Part shown: positions 46,809 through 58,863 of the stretch, piece by piece
Position numbering within the stretch: the stretch's first letter is position 1
Layout: every line of letters starts with the position of its first letter
Origin: Dryas octopetala
Taxonomy: Eukaryota; Streptophyta; Magnoliopsida; Rosales; Rosaceae
Reading direction: 5' to 3'
Assembly (NCBI GenBank): GCA_963921425.1
Contig: OY992832.1
Coordinates: 24,154,835-24,218,834 of the forward strand
Length of the DNA stretch: 64,000 nucleotides
Notes under the pieces: model-generated
The model's input: only the letters and a program-made list of their open reading frames with translations
What the model was told of the DNA's origin: nothing
Database searches by the model: none
Position numbers and translations under genes: made by a program

Positions 46809-49800
46809 TTATGAGTGGCCCAACTTCTCAAGAATTTCTGAGAAAATGACACATCCAGCACCTCCCACCACGACGGAAAGAGTGAGCCTTCCTCCTGGAA
46901 CTAACTGAGGCAATTTCATAGATGAGGATGGACTAGAGTACCTATCGGACCAAGACATTGCAGCTGGAAGAATTCCAAACAGCACCAACACTAACAAACA
47001 CGTGAAATGAAAGCACGTTAGCTGTATCAGGTTGAAAAGGCCTCTAAGATGAATATATGAATTGAAAAAAATGTGGAAATACAAAATTTTAGTTTAAAAG
47101 GAATAAAATTGAAACGCATTGCTATGCAAGACAAAGTTATGATGATGGTAGCCATCTTCAAACTTAATCCATAATGATAAAAAATAAACAGTTATACACA
47201 TCCAAATTAAAAATGTAACAAAGACTAAACAGAAAAACTACACCAGGCCAGGCCACACCTCCATATGTTCCAGCAAAGTCCAAGGCTTTGAAGAATATTT
47301 CTGGGTCTAGCAATGACAACACTATTGGTGGAATCAACGTTAATAGGTATGGCAAAGGCCTACGACCAGCCGGGAGTTTCAGCACTGGATATTCAGAAAT
47401 TGACATTGGATATTAGATTAGCATGTTATACATATCAATATACCACAGTATTGTACTAATGGTTATAGGCTATGATAGTTAGGACTATATAAGTGATACC
47501 CCAAAAAAAAAAACTTCACAGTCCACAATATAAGTGATGCCAAAATTAACGCAACTACACCAAATCTCACATATCTAGAAAATTTCTTCAAACCAAAAAA
47601 CAAATAAATAAAGGTTCAATGGGTGCTTATACCGAACTGGCTTCTGGAAAATCCAAATGGACTCCCATCATATAGGATTGCAGTAAACAAGGTCATATAT
47701 ATGCCTCTTCCATATCTAGCTTCCAAAATGGAAAACACGATATCTGGTGTCATGAACATTCATTCGCTAAAGTAAACTACAACCTTCTATTGCCAAAATT
47801 GAAACTACGGGGACTAAAGTGGAAAATCTAGTAAGAATTGCTGAACTGATCAGTAGGGGGTACAATCTCATGGACTGATTCAAATATCAAGCAAGCCGTT
47901 ACCTATCTGATCGTCTGGACTGATTGGACAACTGATCACTATGATCTGGTCAAATGACTACGATGACCTAGAAGTACATAAAGCACGTAATTGCATGCAT
48001 ATGGCAAAACCACTTGGATCAAGATCCACAAACTCAAATATGATCACAGGAACATGGAAGCCAAAGAACCACATACAAGAACACCTTTATAAAGAATCAG
48101 AGTTTAACAATCAGGTACACAAAACTTTCCTTGTTCAAATAGTTAGAATTATTCCAGAAGAGATTAACATGAGCATTAAAGTGTTTTTGGGAATTACCCC
48201 CACCGTCTCCCCAACAAGAAAAACATTTCTCTCGAACTGAATTGTAGTCTGTGACATAGAGAATCCAAATGCATGACCTTATCATTCATACCACATATGC
48301 TACTATTGAATCTCTGATATAAACTTGATTTAATAGTTGGCTTTTTTACCATAAACGCTCCATGAGCTTTGACTTGTGTGTTGTTTGGCTCCTGAACTCT
48401 AATTTTTCTCATTTAGAACTGTTTTTTGATGTAATGATTTGTGTCACATCCTAATGTGGACTCCTCGTCCATGCATTGTATTTTTTTAAAGGTTTTTGTT
48501 TTATTATTATTATTTTTTTACATTAGTGGGAATCAAAATCGAATCCTCAACCTATCATAATCCTAACCCTTTACACCAGTCACTCTCATCACTTGGGCTA
48601 ATCCCAAGGGATTTTCAAGAGAATAGATAAATGCCATTGGGTTTTTAAAAGGAGTTTCGTAAGTCTAGAGGTCGTTAAATAGAGGTTTTATAAGGAGTCT
48701 TGTAAGTCTAGGTCATTAATGCTTGGATATCTGCTGTCTTCTGGAATATACAAGAAGTCATTAAAACTTATATTAAAGTTATGTATTCTAGAAAGTTTAG
48801 GGAGTCTAAGAGCCATGGTTTTACAACTATATACGTCATGTAAGTCTGTTATCTGTTATTTGGCAGTAATGAACAGTATTCCGAAAATTACAATTGTCAT
48901 GTGAGAGATTCACAATTCCAAGGTGTGAGGCCTTATCCTATATGGGAGTGGTTCCAGAAATCTAAATTCATTAAATTTCCTTCATTTCCTATCCTTCCCT
49001 TACTGTTCTACATCAACGTAAGAGTCGGAGACAACCACAGAATGTCAACAATTCATTAACAAATTATCAAACAGGTATGCTAAATGAAAAGAATGACTCA
49101 TCTTCAAGCTCTAATGCTCTAGGGATACTACACCCAGTTACAAATTATTGCCATTCTTTTCTGGGTCACACATCTTCTTCCAGAAGTACATATACACATT
49201 CATATCAAATAAAGATGAATAGTTAGGTAGAAAAGAAAAAGGCACTTACGATCAGAAAGGAAGTCAGAGAGACCCAAAACAAATCCGATGTACGATGTTG
49301 CAATAGCAAAAAGTGAGAACACCTCAACTATAGGCTGAATAATTGTTATTTTTTTCAAGTAAAAAAAGGGGAAAAAAAAATCAGTCCTTTAAATCCTATT
49401 TGTTACTTAAAAAAAAACTCAAAAATTGGCTGATAGACTTACTCCAACAACTTCGTTGGTAGATCGCAACTGCTGTAATGGATCCATGATCTTATCTGAG
49501 CCCATTTCAACATTTGTGATGCTTCCTAGAATCACAGCATTCCAGACTAGAAATAACAGAAGTGGTATAGTTGTGCCTAGAACAATAGCAGTCCTGAAAA
49601 ATAACAACGTACAATATTACAATGACAGAATACTAAGATAAACCTATCAGACAGAAAATCATGTTTTCCTTTTTTGAGAAGAAAGAAAATTTTACTGTAC
49701 AAACTCAAAAAACAAACAGTGTCCACTCTTATATATCACAACAGAACAAAGCAAAACAACCAACTCAACATTACACACACCTAACTAACAGATGCTTTCC

Positions 49801-52800
49801 AATTTACAAAATTTATGAAAGACCAACTCCCCTAAAAGCAACCAAAACAGATTCCCAAAAGGAAGACCAAAAAACCACCCTATCCCACAATTCCTCCACC
49901 CCAGCCCCTCTAAGATCCTTGCTTGTTACCTGAAACATCCTATCATCTTCCTACATTCTTCTATTTCTCTCCACCCCAATCACCAAAAAAGAGCTAGCAC
50001 CTGACAGTTCCACAGTACTTTTGTCTTTCTTCTCCCCCTTCCCCCTGCCTGCCCGCAAAATGCATATTTAACAAAAAATTGCTGAAGCTAATTGTAGGAC
50101 AACCCAGCCGATTCCAGCAGCTTCAAACAATAGCCACCATAATCTCAAAATCCCAATGCATATGGACAATGAAAAACGTATGTATGTGTGTATGCATGCA
50201 TATATATATATATATATGCATACATTTAAATACATACAGATTCATGCGTGCGTGAGTGCGTACGTGTCCATGTTTATTTGAAAGTAGAATTATGAGCATC
50301 AGCTATGTCATGAACTTCTATAAATTTTTTTATATTAGTACAATGAAAATTTCCAACATTTATATTGTATAGATGAGATTCAAGTTCAGGTAAATTGTCT
50401 GCATTTATCAATCTTCATTATTATATCACCAGGTATTGTTCGGCTGTTCTATTTAAATCATTTTAATACCATTGACTTAGCATGAAAATGATACCAGGTT
50501 TGTTTGTTGGTTTAGATATTACACTTTTAAAAACCTTGTTATCAGAAATAATCACATCTATATAATTTTTCATATCAGGAACTAATCACATCTATACACT
50601 TTTTCAGCCTCAAGAAAAAGTTTTATAATTTATCACCTTACTTTTGACAGGTCTCCTTCAAGATCCGTACAAAGAACAGGCACTACATTCTGGAAAATTC
50701 AAATACAAATTATTAAAACCGCTTCAGTATTGAATGACTACAAGATGGTGACGTTACCTGGTAAACAAATGACAGCACAATTATGGGTATACTCATGGGA
50801 ACCGCTTGGAAGTTGGCTTTCAAAAGAGCATCCCATTGTAGGTATCCACTTGCAACTGTCTAAGAAAGAAGACTCAATATTTGTTTGTTGGGAAAAATGC
50901 ATTTTTAGTCCTTGTGTTTTACCTTGTAATCAATTTTGGTCCTTGTGTTTTCAAAATTGCCAATTTGGTCCATGTGTTTATGTTTGCAAGCAATTTTAGC
51001 CCACCCCCACCAAAATCATCCCTCTATTCTCTTCCACCACCGACAGCAACACACCACCACCATCCTCACCCTCCCTCCATCCCTCTCTCCCCCATCAGCT
51101 TTCTTTCTCTTTCTCTCTATTGGGCATAATAGGTGAAATCCACCACAAACCCGCCACCACAATTGGTGGTGGTGGACTAAAATTGCTTGCAAACATAAAC
51201 ACAGGGACCAAATTGGCAATTTTGAAAACACAAGGACTAAAATTGATTGTAAGGTAAAACACAGGGACTAAAAATGCATTTTTCCCTTGTTTGTTGTAAC
51301 ATGCTAAAAAGTACACTCACCACTTGGATCATTTTTTTTACTTCTATTAAAGCATAAGAAACTGACAGTGCTTGTGTCCACAGAAATAATTTATATAACA
51401 CATTATGTGAAACAATAAAATTGTGCATGACAATAGATATGAGAGAAAGAGGAGGGTTGGTATAGCAATCTAATTTAAATTTTCCAATCACAACATACCC
51501 AAAAGAAACTCTATAATCTGAAATTTCTTACAAACTCTGCTGCATACAAAGCCTCTTAATAGAGTATTTAATTATTTATACTACAGTTTCAGAAGCCCTA
51601 GCATCCTATCCCTTGATTACTTAACTTACTATTTAATCCTAGCCCTCCAAAATACTTAAAAGCTCTCATGACCATCACATGACTATTTAAAAAGACTAGG
51701 AGCAATAACTACCGACAACCAAATTAAACATTAAAACCAAACAAACCAAATAAAAGATAAACAAACAATTAAAACCCCAAAATAATTAGAACCCAAGCCA
51801 AGTGGTTAGGGGATTATCTGTGTCAGTGATTTTATTAGACAGAAAGCAGGTGTGAGGTAAATATTTGATTAGGTTTGTAAGGTGTGCAATAGTTGTAATT
51901 CTTCTGTGCTTTCAGTGGACAACTTGTCCACCATGTTGTATTGGTTGATATTTTTATAAAAGTTTTTTTCTGCTAAAAAAACATTGTCGAAAACACTAAT
52001 GTATAAGAGTAATAATTATGCAAGTCCATTTTCATATATTGCACATAATTTTGTTACTTTTGTGACAGAAGATGCATTTTCAACAAAAGAAATGTGAACA
52101 TCTTTCTCTGCATCAACTGCATAATCATCACAACTAGTGTAACCGATTGATCCATATTTATTATTTGCATAGGCTATACTAAGGCAAGTAACTATAGGGG
52201 AACTAATATAAATTCACTATTGCACCAACCAATTGGTCTGCAAAATCTACAATGCTAGTTTCCAATTTGTGCTTTCAAAATGAAAGGAAAAAAAAAATTG
52301 TGAAGATACTACCAAAACAAAAGGAAAAATAAAACAATATGTGGACACTTACTCATAATCTTATTTCTATACGAAAGTGTCTGCTTTATATTTTGCATCA
52401 TTACTCATCAAATTGGGGATTTTCTTTAGAGGCCACAAGTTAGTGCTTTAAAGTAGAGTAATGAAATTTGGGTCCACCTTGTGTATAAACTTTAGGAGGT
52501 TATTTGGAGAAGTAGTTATGTTCACCATCTTCAAAGATTAATGAGTTCCATTACACTTCTATTTTAAATATTATTTGTACCGTTATATTCTTGCTAGGAA
52601 AGCCCCGACTCTCTAACAAGCCATACCCATAATGTGGACATGTTGCAGATATGTTTCAAGCTTTTTTTCTTTCATGTTTTTAATCCTACAGAAAGAATTT
52701 GAACTTCTTTGCATGATTGATCTCGGTTCAAAGAAGTTTTGTTTGATCTTTGTTAAAGGAAGATATTCTAATTGATTACTGTGCAGAAAAAAAATTTAGC

Positions 52801-52857
52801 CAAAACTGGACTAGAGCATCAATTTGTAGTCGGGAGAAAAAAGTCATGAAGTGAGTG

Positions 52858-52940
<83 letters not shown>

Positions 52941-55900
52941 CACAAGAGCAACAAAAGATATGATGATTCCAAATACCAGAACCCCATTAACCGCACCGAT
53001 GAAGCGCTGACTACATATGAAGATATGTTTACAGTCAAGTTTCAACTGGAAAAGAGAGAGAGGGAGGAGCTACAGAATTCCATCATATTTAAGTTGTTTT
53101 GGAAGTTAGCATGTCCCTCTTGTTAGCTTGATAAACATTTAGCCAATTCACTAATATTTTTAGCTTTTGGGATCAAGTGGTAATCTAACATGGCATCAAA
53201 ACTTTGGTTCTAAGGGGTTCTGCATTCAAAACCTATCATCCCCATTCCATACTTATTTGCAAGGTTGCAAAGCGCAGGGTGAGGTTGAACCCATATACTT
53301 CTCTCTATTTGTATTTGTGCAACTCTTAGCGTATATGATGAGACTGCACGTAAAGGAGAGCATTAGCTTGATATACATTGTTGGCTCATTCCCTAATAGC
53401 TTAAGTTTTTGGGGTCCAATGGTTGTCTAACAAATGTATGTAAATACATTCTCAAATTTCCTCTATAAACAAGTTAACTTTCCAATTTGAAATTGGCAAC
53501 GATTTCATTTTCTTAAATGGTGTAGAACTTAAACCATGTGAGAAAAACTTCAAGGTAAGAGTAAAATAAGCATGGCACAAACATGCAAATTATTTTATAG
53601 GCACATCTGCACACACACACTGATGGAGATTAGTGTCATCTACTTTCATGGTTATCACATTTTATATTTATCACTTTTCATATGTATCACTTTCATTATT
53701 GGTTGTATGTTTTTTTATGAAAATGTAGGTAATTATCTAGGGTTTTAGTGTTTATCGTAGGATTAAGTTTATGAATATCATTTAGTTTTGGAGTCTATTT
53801 ATTGGGCCTATGTAACTTCTGTTAGTCAGACTTGAATATTGAATTAAAGACTTCTTAACTCTCCTCCTGAATTCTTCACGTTAAGCTTCTCTGCCTATTC
53901 CCTTCTGATTCTACATCACACACACTCTTGCTCACTCCTGCATGTGATCACACTCACACATACAGACACAAGCACACTCAAAATTAACCTGTATAATCTG
54001 ACCGTAAGTCCACAACCTTGTTCAAGCATGTTTCTAAAACATGCAGCATAACATTCTATTTTCTTTATTTTTTTCAATAATGATCGGCATTCACAAATAG
54101 TGGTGATCTTACTATATCAAAAAAGCCCTGGGACCCCAAAACTGCTTGCTTTGATTCATTCAGTATATAGTCTGTCGACATTAATTATAGGAACTTATTA
54201 CTAGAACAAAATTGATTACTTTCACATACTTGGTTTACAGTATAAAACAATAAAATAACTGTAGAGAACTCAGACCAACCTTCCAAAGTAGCATATGCCT
54301 CCGAAAAGCAATGAAAACAAGGTTGCACTTTCCCATCTGCAACCATAATGCTGCTATCAACACCTAACAAACATAGAAATGTACTTCAAATATAAAATGT
54401 ACAATTGCTACTCATAAAAATACAGATGTGAAAAATAAAAAGTCGGCGTGGACCAACATTTTGGCACAAAGGAAATGCTATAGCTTTTGGTCCTTACAAG
54501 GGAATGCCAAGAAAATTTGTCAAAGTTTCTGAAGAGCGAGCCACATAGGCAACAAGAAGTGCGTAATGTATAAAAATGTATGACCAACTGCAGGAAAATG
54601 AAAGTCACCGTCAGAAACTGATAAAAAAAAAAAGTGCAAATAAAATTGCAGTAGGTCATAGTATGTTTAGATTATTATTGATAACTATACCTTCCACTCC
54701 ACAACAGTAAACATTCTCAAAAATCCAAACCAATTACATTGGTTTTCTTATATCCTCGAAACGAGATTTAGGTAGAATACATTTGAAAGCAAAAAAGGAC
54801 ATTTATTCAAATTTATTTGAAGAAAAGTAAAACAACTAGTAAACGCATTAAAAATCTACAATAATATCACCCTACCAAGCAATTTGAACTCCCACATTTC
54901 CTACAGTCCTCCTGGCCATTGATACCTGAAGTCAGTCACAAGACAATGGACTATGTTAGGTTTCAAATGTTATGAAATTGACAGCCTAAATTTGTTCTTG
55001 AAAAAAGACAATTGCAAACATAATGGAGGGGTTAACAATTGGAACAGATAGTAGACTAGTAGGCTATTGATCACATATTTCTATATTGTTCTTTCACTTC
55101 TCTTTTGTGGGGGAAGTTGCTTCAAGTGTTTGGTATCATGAGTGGGCTGCCTAGTGATCGATTGCAACTCTTTCTTGAAGGAGGATCCTCTAGGGGTTAG
55201 ATCAATAAGAAAAGTACTTTGTGGCGGTTTTTGAAAATTTGGTGGAATGTGTGGTTGGAAAGAAATAGAAGAATTTTTTAAGGTAAGAGGGAGGAGATGC
55301 AGATTTATGGCTTCTATACGGGCGTCTTGGATAAAACATTTTAGGAGCATTCCAGTTAGTTTGATCTATCTAGATTGGGGAGGTGTATTGTTTTGAGATT
55401 GGGGTTTTTGTATATTTGCTGTTCTGGTTCTTTATGGTCTTCTCTTGTTTGTGATGTACCATACTTCTGTAGCCTTGTCTTCTGTAGATTGTGGGTAGTT
55501 CATAAATTTCTGTGGACTGCTGGTCCACATTGATTGTACTCCCTTTCTACATCTTATCAATATAATCATTATGTTTCCTACCAAAAGAAAGATAAGAATT
55601 AGAGTGGAGATACCTCATTTACAATTTGCAGATGATACTATCTTTTTCCTTTCAGGAACAGTGGAACACACAATATATTGACATTGCTAGAGATTTCTTG
55701 TGCTTTGTCAGGATTCGAAATCGATAAGGCAAAATGTTTACCTACTGGAATGAATTCACAAGCTAGCTTCATCTTTGGGATGTGGATGGAAAAATGGCCT
55801 TTGAAATATTTGGGACTCCCCCCTGGAGGCAATCCACAGGCAATTAGTTTTTAGGACCTAGTTGTGAAAGGTGAAGATTGGAAGAAAGCTTTTCTATCAA

Positions 55901-57580
55901 GGGGAGGAATGCTTACTCTACTTCAATATATCTTCAGTGGTTTGCCAATTTACTATCTTTAAGTCTTTCGAATTCCAAGTAAAGGACAAAAAGGTTATAG
56001 AAATTGATGAATTAAATTTTTTTTGGGAAAGTGTTGAGGAAGGGAAGAAAGAACACTTGGTGAGTTGGGACGTCGTGTCGAAACACTTGGTCAGTTGTAG
56101 AGCTTTCCTTTGGATAGGGATTCCTTATGGAATGCTGTCAACAAAAGCAAATGCGGGTTGCTTGAAAATGGTTGGGATTCCTAATTAGTGGTCAGGGGAT
56201 TAAGTGGTTTCCCATTGAAACAATCTCACAGGATTAACTCATTGTCTTCTTCTTATTGTTTTGTGGTGGATGATGGAGAGAGGGTCAGGTTTTGGGCACA
56301 GTTGTTAATATTGAAACATTATCATTCTTCAAACTGAAATTTCATCCTATAATCAGTATACCACATCTTTCAGGTAATCCAAAAATTTGTGTACAGATAG
56401 GAGAAAAGTTTGACAGGATCAATAAATGAGTATGTCATGTTATGTGTCTCTTTTTCTCTTGAGGAAAAAAAAAATAGCATCCTATTTTTAAATCTGCAAA
56501 CTGAGGACAATACTCGAGAAAAGAAGACAAAAAACTAAATTTTTGTACAAGTGATACACCACCAGAACCCAGCTCGCACATAGTGTTAACATTTACTTCA
56601 GCTAATAGCAGTCCTGTTGCAACCTGCAGTTCACAAATTAGCAAAGGGAAAAGAAAAATAGAAACAGATTACGTTGATTGTGAAAGAAAGCGACTTAATG
56701 GACCTAAGTGATCATTTATTTAGAGAGGAAAAACAAAAGTTAAATAAAAAACAATGCACAAACTGAGGTGGTTACCATGTATGCCCAACAAAGGATGCAT
56801 GTAATTGTAGAGGCCAGAAATCCAGATTCTTCGGTCACTGCAGGTATTGCAAGGATCCCAGCGCCCACCTACAATTACATGAAATTCAATACCAACTGAT
56901 CGTTCTGAAAACTAAAAAAATAAAATAAAATAAAAATACACCCAATAGGAAAACAGAAAACAACCCATTATTCCAATTAGTTTCCTAACAAGAATTTGTG
57001 ACTTTCCACAAAGATTTGGTTGAAAAAAAAAAATATATATTACTCTTTCAACGAGGAAGTATGTAAGTGAGTTAAACAACCAGCATTTTAGCGTTATTGT
57101 AGTGTCTTAGTAATTAACATTAAAGCATATAACTTTCATATAACTAAAAAAAAAAACAAGAAGAAGAGTTCCATTTCCGTACCGTAGTCCCTGCGACTAG
57201 AGCAATAGCGCTGGATAGACTTCCTGTAAACCAGCAAAATTAGAGAATGAAAAATAATAAGAATAATAGTACTAAATTTTTTTTTTTGGACGTAAATAAT
57301 AGTATTACTATTAATATTAATAAATAAAAGTGAAATTCAAGTGAGAAATAAGTATAATATGGAGGGCAGGACCAGGTTCTCTCTTGAATGTGGTTTGGTT
57401 GAGGTTGGAAAAGAGCCTCTGGAACTCCAATTCTTGTTTTGGCGGCTGAGAGAGGCATTTGATGAGTTTTGTTGACCTGCCATTTTGGTTTGAGAAACTG
57501 CTGCGTCGTCGTGGAGCTTGCAACAATCTTAATGATGAAGACGGAATCACAACGCAACAAGGAGGAGTAGAGAATGCCAT
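46809..57580 (-). CDS. Plastid tryptophan/tyrosine permease-family transporter
   Basis: Fourteen minus-strand exons: 57580-57373, 57223-57183, 56868-56776, 56623-56549, 54925-54876, 54587-54498, 54336-54280, 53010-52941, 50859-50758, 50689-50637, 49593-49443, 49334-49250, 47384-47259, 46990-46809 (1383 nt, 460 aa, all phases close). Residues 1 to ~70 are Ser/Arg-rich with no acidic start, like a chloroplast transit peptide. Then follow about eleven hydrophobic segments with landmarks ALVAGTTVGAGILAIPAV, LLLAEVNVNTM, SYIFIHYALLVAYVARSS, RFIGAVNGVLVFG, NVVPVLCTDLEGD, TAIVLGTTIPLLLFLVWNAV, SYIGFVLGLSDF, PPIVLSLLDPEIFFKALDFA and GILPAAMSWSDRY. This is the TyrP/Mtr aromatic amino-acid permease family of the APC superfamily, in a plant plastid-type form. 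The substrate is inferred from the family name only. No break seen. Confidence 0.93.
50890..51286. mobile_element. Mutator-type MITE (397 bp) in permease intron 8
   Basis: Nearly perfect inverted arms of ~115 bp starting GGGAAAAATGCATTTTTAGT, with GTCCTTGTGTTTTACC and CCAATTTGGTCC. Perfect 9-bp duplications TTGTTTGTT flank it (50881-50889, 51287-51295). One end lies only 30 bp from the start of exon 9 (50859). Confidence 0.95.
52861..52935. repeat. (TG)n(AG)n compound microsatellite
   Basis: About 16 TG units followed by about 21 AG units. On the gene strand it is (CT)n(CA)n and begins a few bases inside intron 8, just after the donor of exon 8 (52940). It generates Ser-Leu and His-Thr/Cys-Val dipeptide open frames that are not genes. 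Confidence 0.95.
55100..56290 (+). pseudogene. LINE (non-LTR) reverse-transcriptase relics in permease intron 4
   Basis: At about 55219-55280 the plus strand reads LWRFLKIWWNVWLERNRRIF, the zf-RVT tail of plant LINE proteins. At about 55596-56070 it reads VEIPHLQFADDTIFFLSGTV (with the FADD catalytic box), LSGFEIDKAKC, WPLKYLGLPPGGNPQ, KKAFLSRGGMLTLL and VEEGKKEHLVSWDVVSK. These are C-terminal RT blocks of a plant L1-type element with stops and frameshifts. The tail lies upstream of the RT core, the reverse of the normal order, so two separate fragments are present. Confidence 0.82.
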
Positions 57581-58018
57581 GGGTTTTGGCCTCTGTCACT
57601 CTGTCTCCTTTTTTTCTTTTTTCTTTTGGCACCAACGCTAAACCTCCCTATCTTATCTATCTCTGTTTTATCAGGCCTGATTCAGTAAGACAGGACCATT
57701 TTCTAACGCCACTTAACATGTTGACTCACTACTACGGATGGATAGAGAGAAAATTAGTTGACTTTATGTTTTTGACTAGAGCCTACATTAAGTCAATGAC
57801 ACATTCTTGACTAAGTACAATACACATTTTTAGTCTATGTCGAGCTTCTATATCAATTACAGATGCATATTACTATGATAAGCCTTTAAATTCATTTGGA
57901 TCCAAAATGTCTTTCTTGTTGTATAGTTTCATTATATTCATAGGTTTAAATTAGTGATTTTATGTGACCTGAATAGTTTTATGGTATACCATTTTATGTA
58001 AGTTCACATGGATTATAA
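57581..58018 (-). promoter_or_regulatory. Probable promoter and 5' UTR region of the permease gene
   Basis: Immediately upstream of the minus-strand start at 57580. A GAAAAAAGAAAAAAAGGAGA-type purine run on the gene strand lies at about 57600-57627. No core element assigned with confidence. Confidence 0.35.
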
Positions 58019-58026
58019 GTTAAAAT

Positions 58027-58522
58027 TAGGACCGGTATAGGTTTGGTAACCGAACCGAAAGCTCCCAACCGAGGCCAGTCGGAATACCAAAATGCCAACC
58101 GCAACCAATCCGACAGTGGTCGGTTATCGACTGTGTCAAAAGAGATCGGTGGAAGTCGGAGTCAGTTTTGGCCGACCGAAATAGAGGGAGGCAGAAAGAC
58201 TGCGAGAGAGACTGGTGGTGGTGGTGGTGGTGGTGGAGATCGCAGGTGGTGGTGACTGGTGATCACCGGAGAGAGACTAAGAGTGAGAGAGATGCAAAGA
58301 CATAGAGGTTTGAGAGAGATGAAAGAGATGCAGGGAAGAGGTGTAGAGATGGGAAGTTGGTCAATTCGATTGGAAGCCCATTTCAAACCTCCATACCCGA
58401 CCTCGACTCCGACTATAGTTGGTCGGTATGAAAATCCGACCGTCAACCGAGCTTCCACCGAAAACCAAAAAACCGACCGGTTCGGTTCCGGTCGGTTTCT
58501 CGAGAAAAAAAAATCAGCCCTA
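58027..58522. mobile_element. Non-autonomous hAT-like element (496 bp)
   Basis: Ends TAGGACCGG and TAGGGCTGA (right, reverse complement), flanked by 8-bp duplications GTTAAAAT (58019-58026) and GTTGAAAT (58523-58530), 7 of 8 identical. Rich in CCGAACCG/CGGTCGG motifs, a GGT run at 58213-58233 and GAGAGA runs. It resembles the 27.9-kb element in composition and ends. Confidence 0.8.
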
Positions 58523-58530
58523 GTTGAAAT

Positions 58531-58863
58531 GTATTATTAACATAGAAAAACTTAATACTCAAAAGACAAAAAACCATTACTCCATATAAGACTACATGAG
58601 AAGAAAATCTACAAGATCAAATAGGTTGTAGTTAAGAAAGAAAATAAGTACAAAAAGCACCGTAACCAAATATACGGCAAGAACAATTGGACATATGGGA
58701 AGTGGAACGCACAAATCATTACTATAAATCAATAAATAGAGAACAATTATATCAAAACAACAATTGTTTTGAAGAGTAAAAAGTTACTTTTGCTCCCACT
58801 TTTTGAACATAGTACAAACATAGTAGAATAATCATCATTAACAATTTGTAAAAGCAAGTCATA
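58531..58863. other. Intergenic DNA
   Basis: AT-rich, nothing recognised. Confidence 0.4.

Noticed and set aside
52776-53126. Frames with Cys-Val, Arg-Glu, Ser-Leu and His-Thr dipeptide runs
   Set aside because: Translation of the (TG)n(AG)n microsatellite; only 52941-53010 (minus) is a genuine exon.
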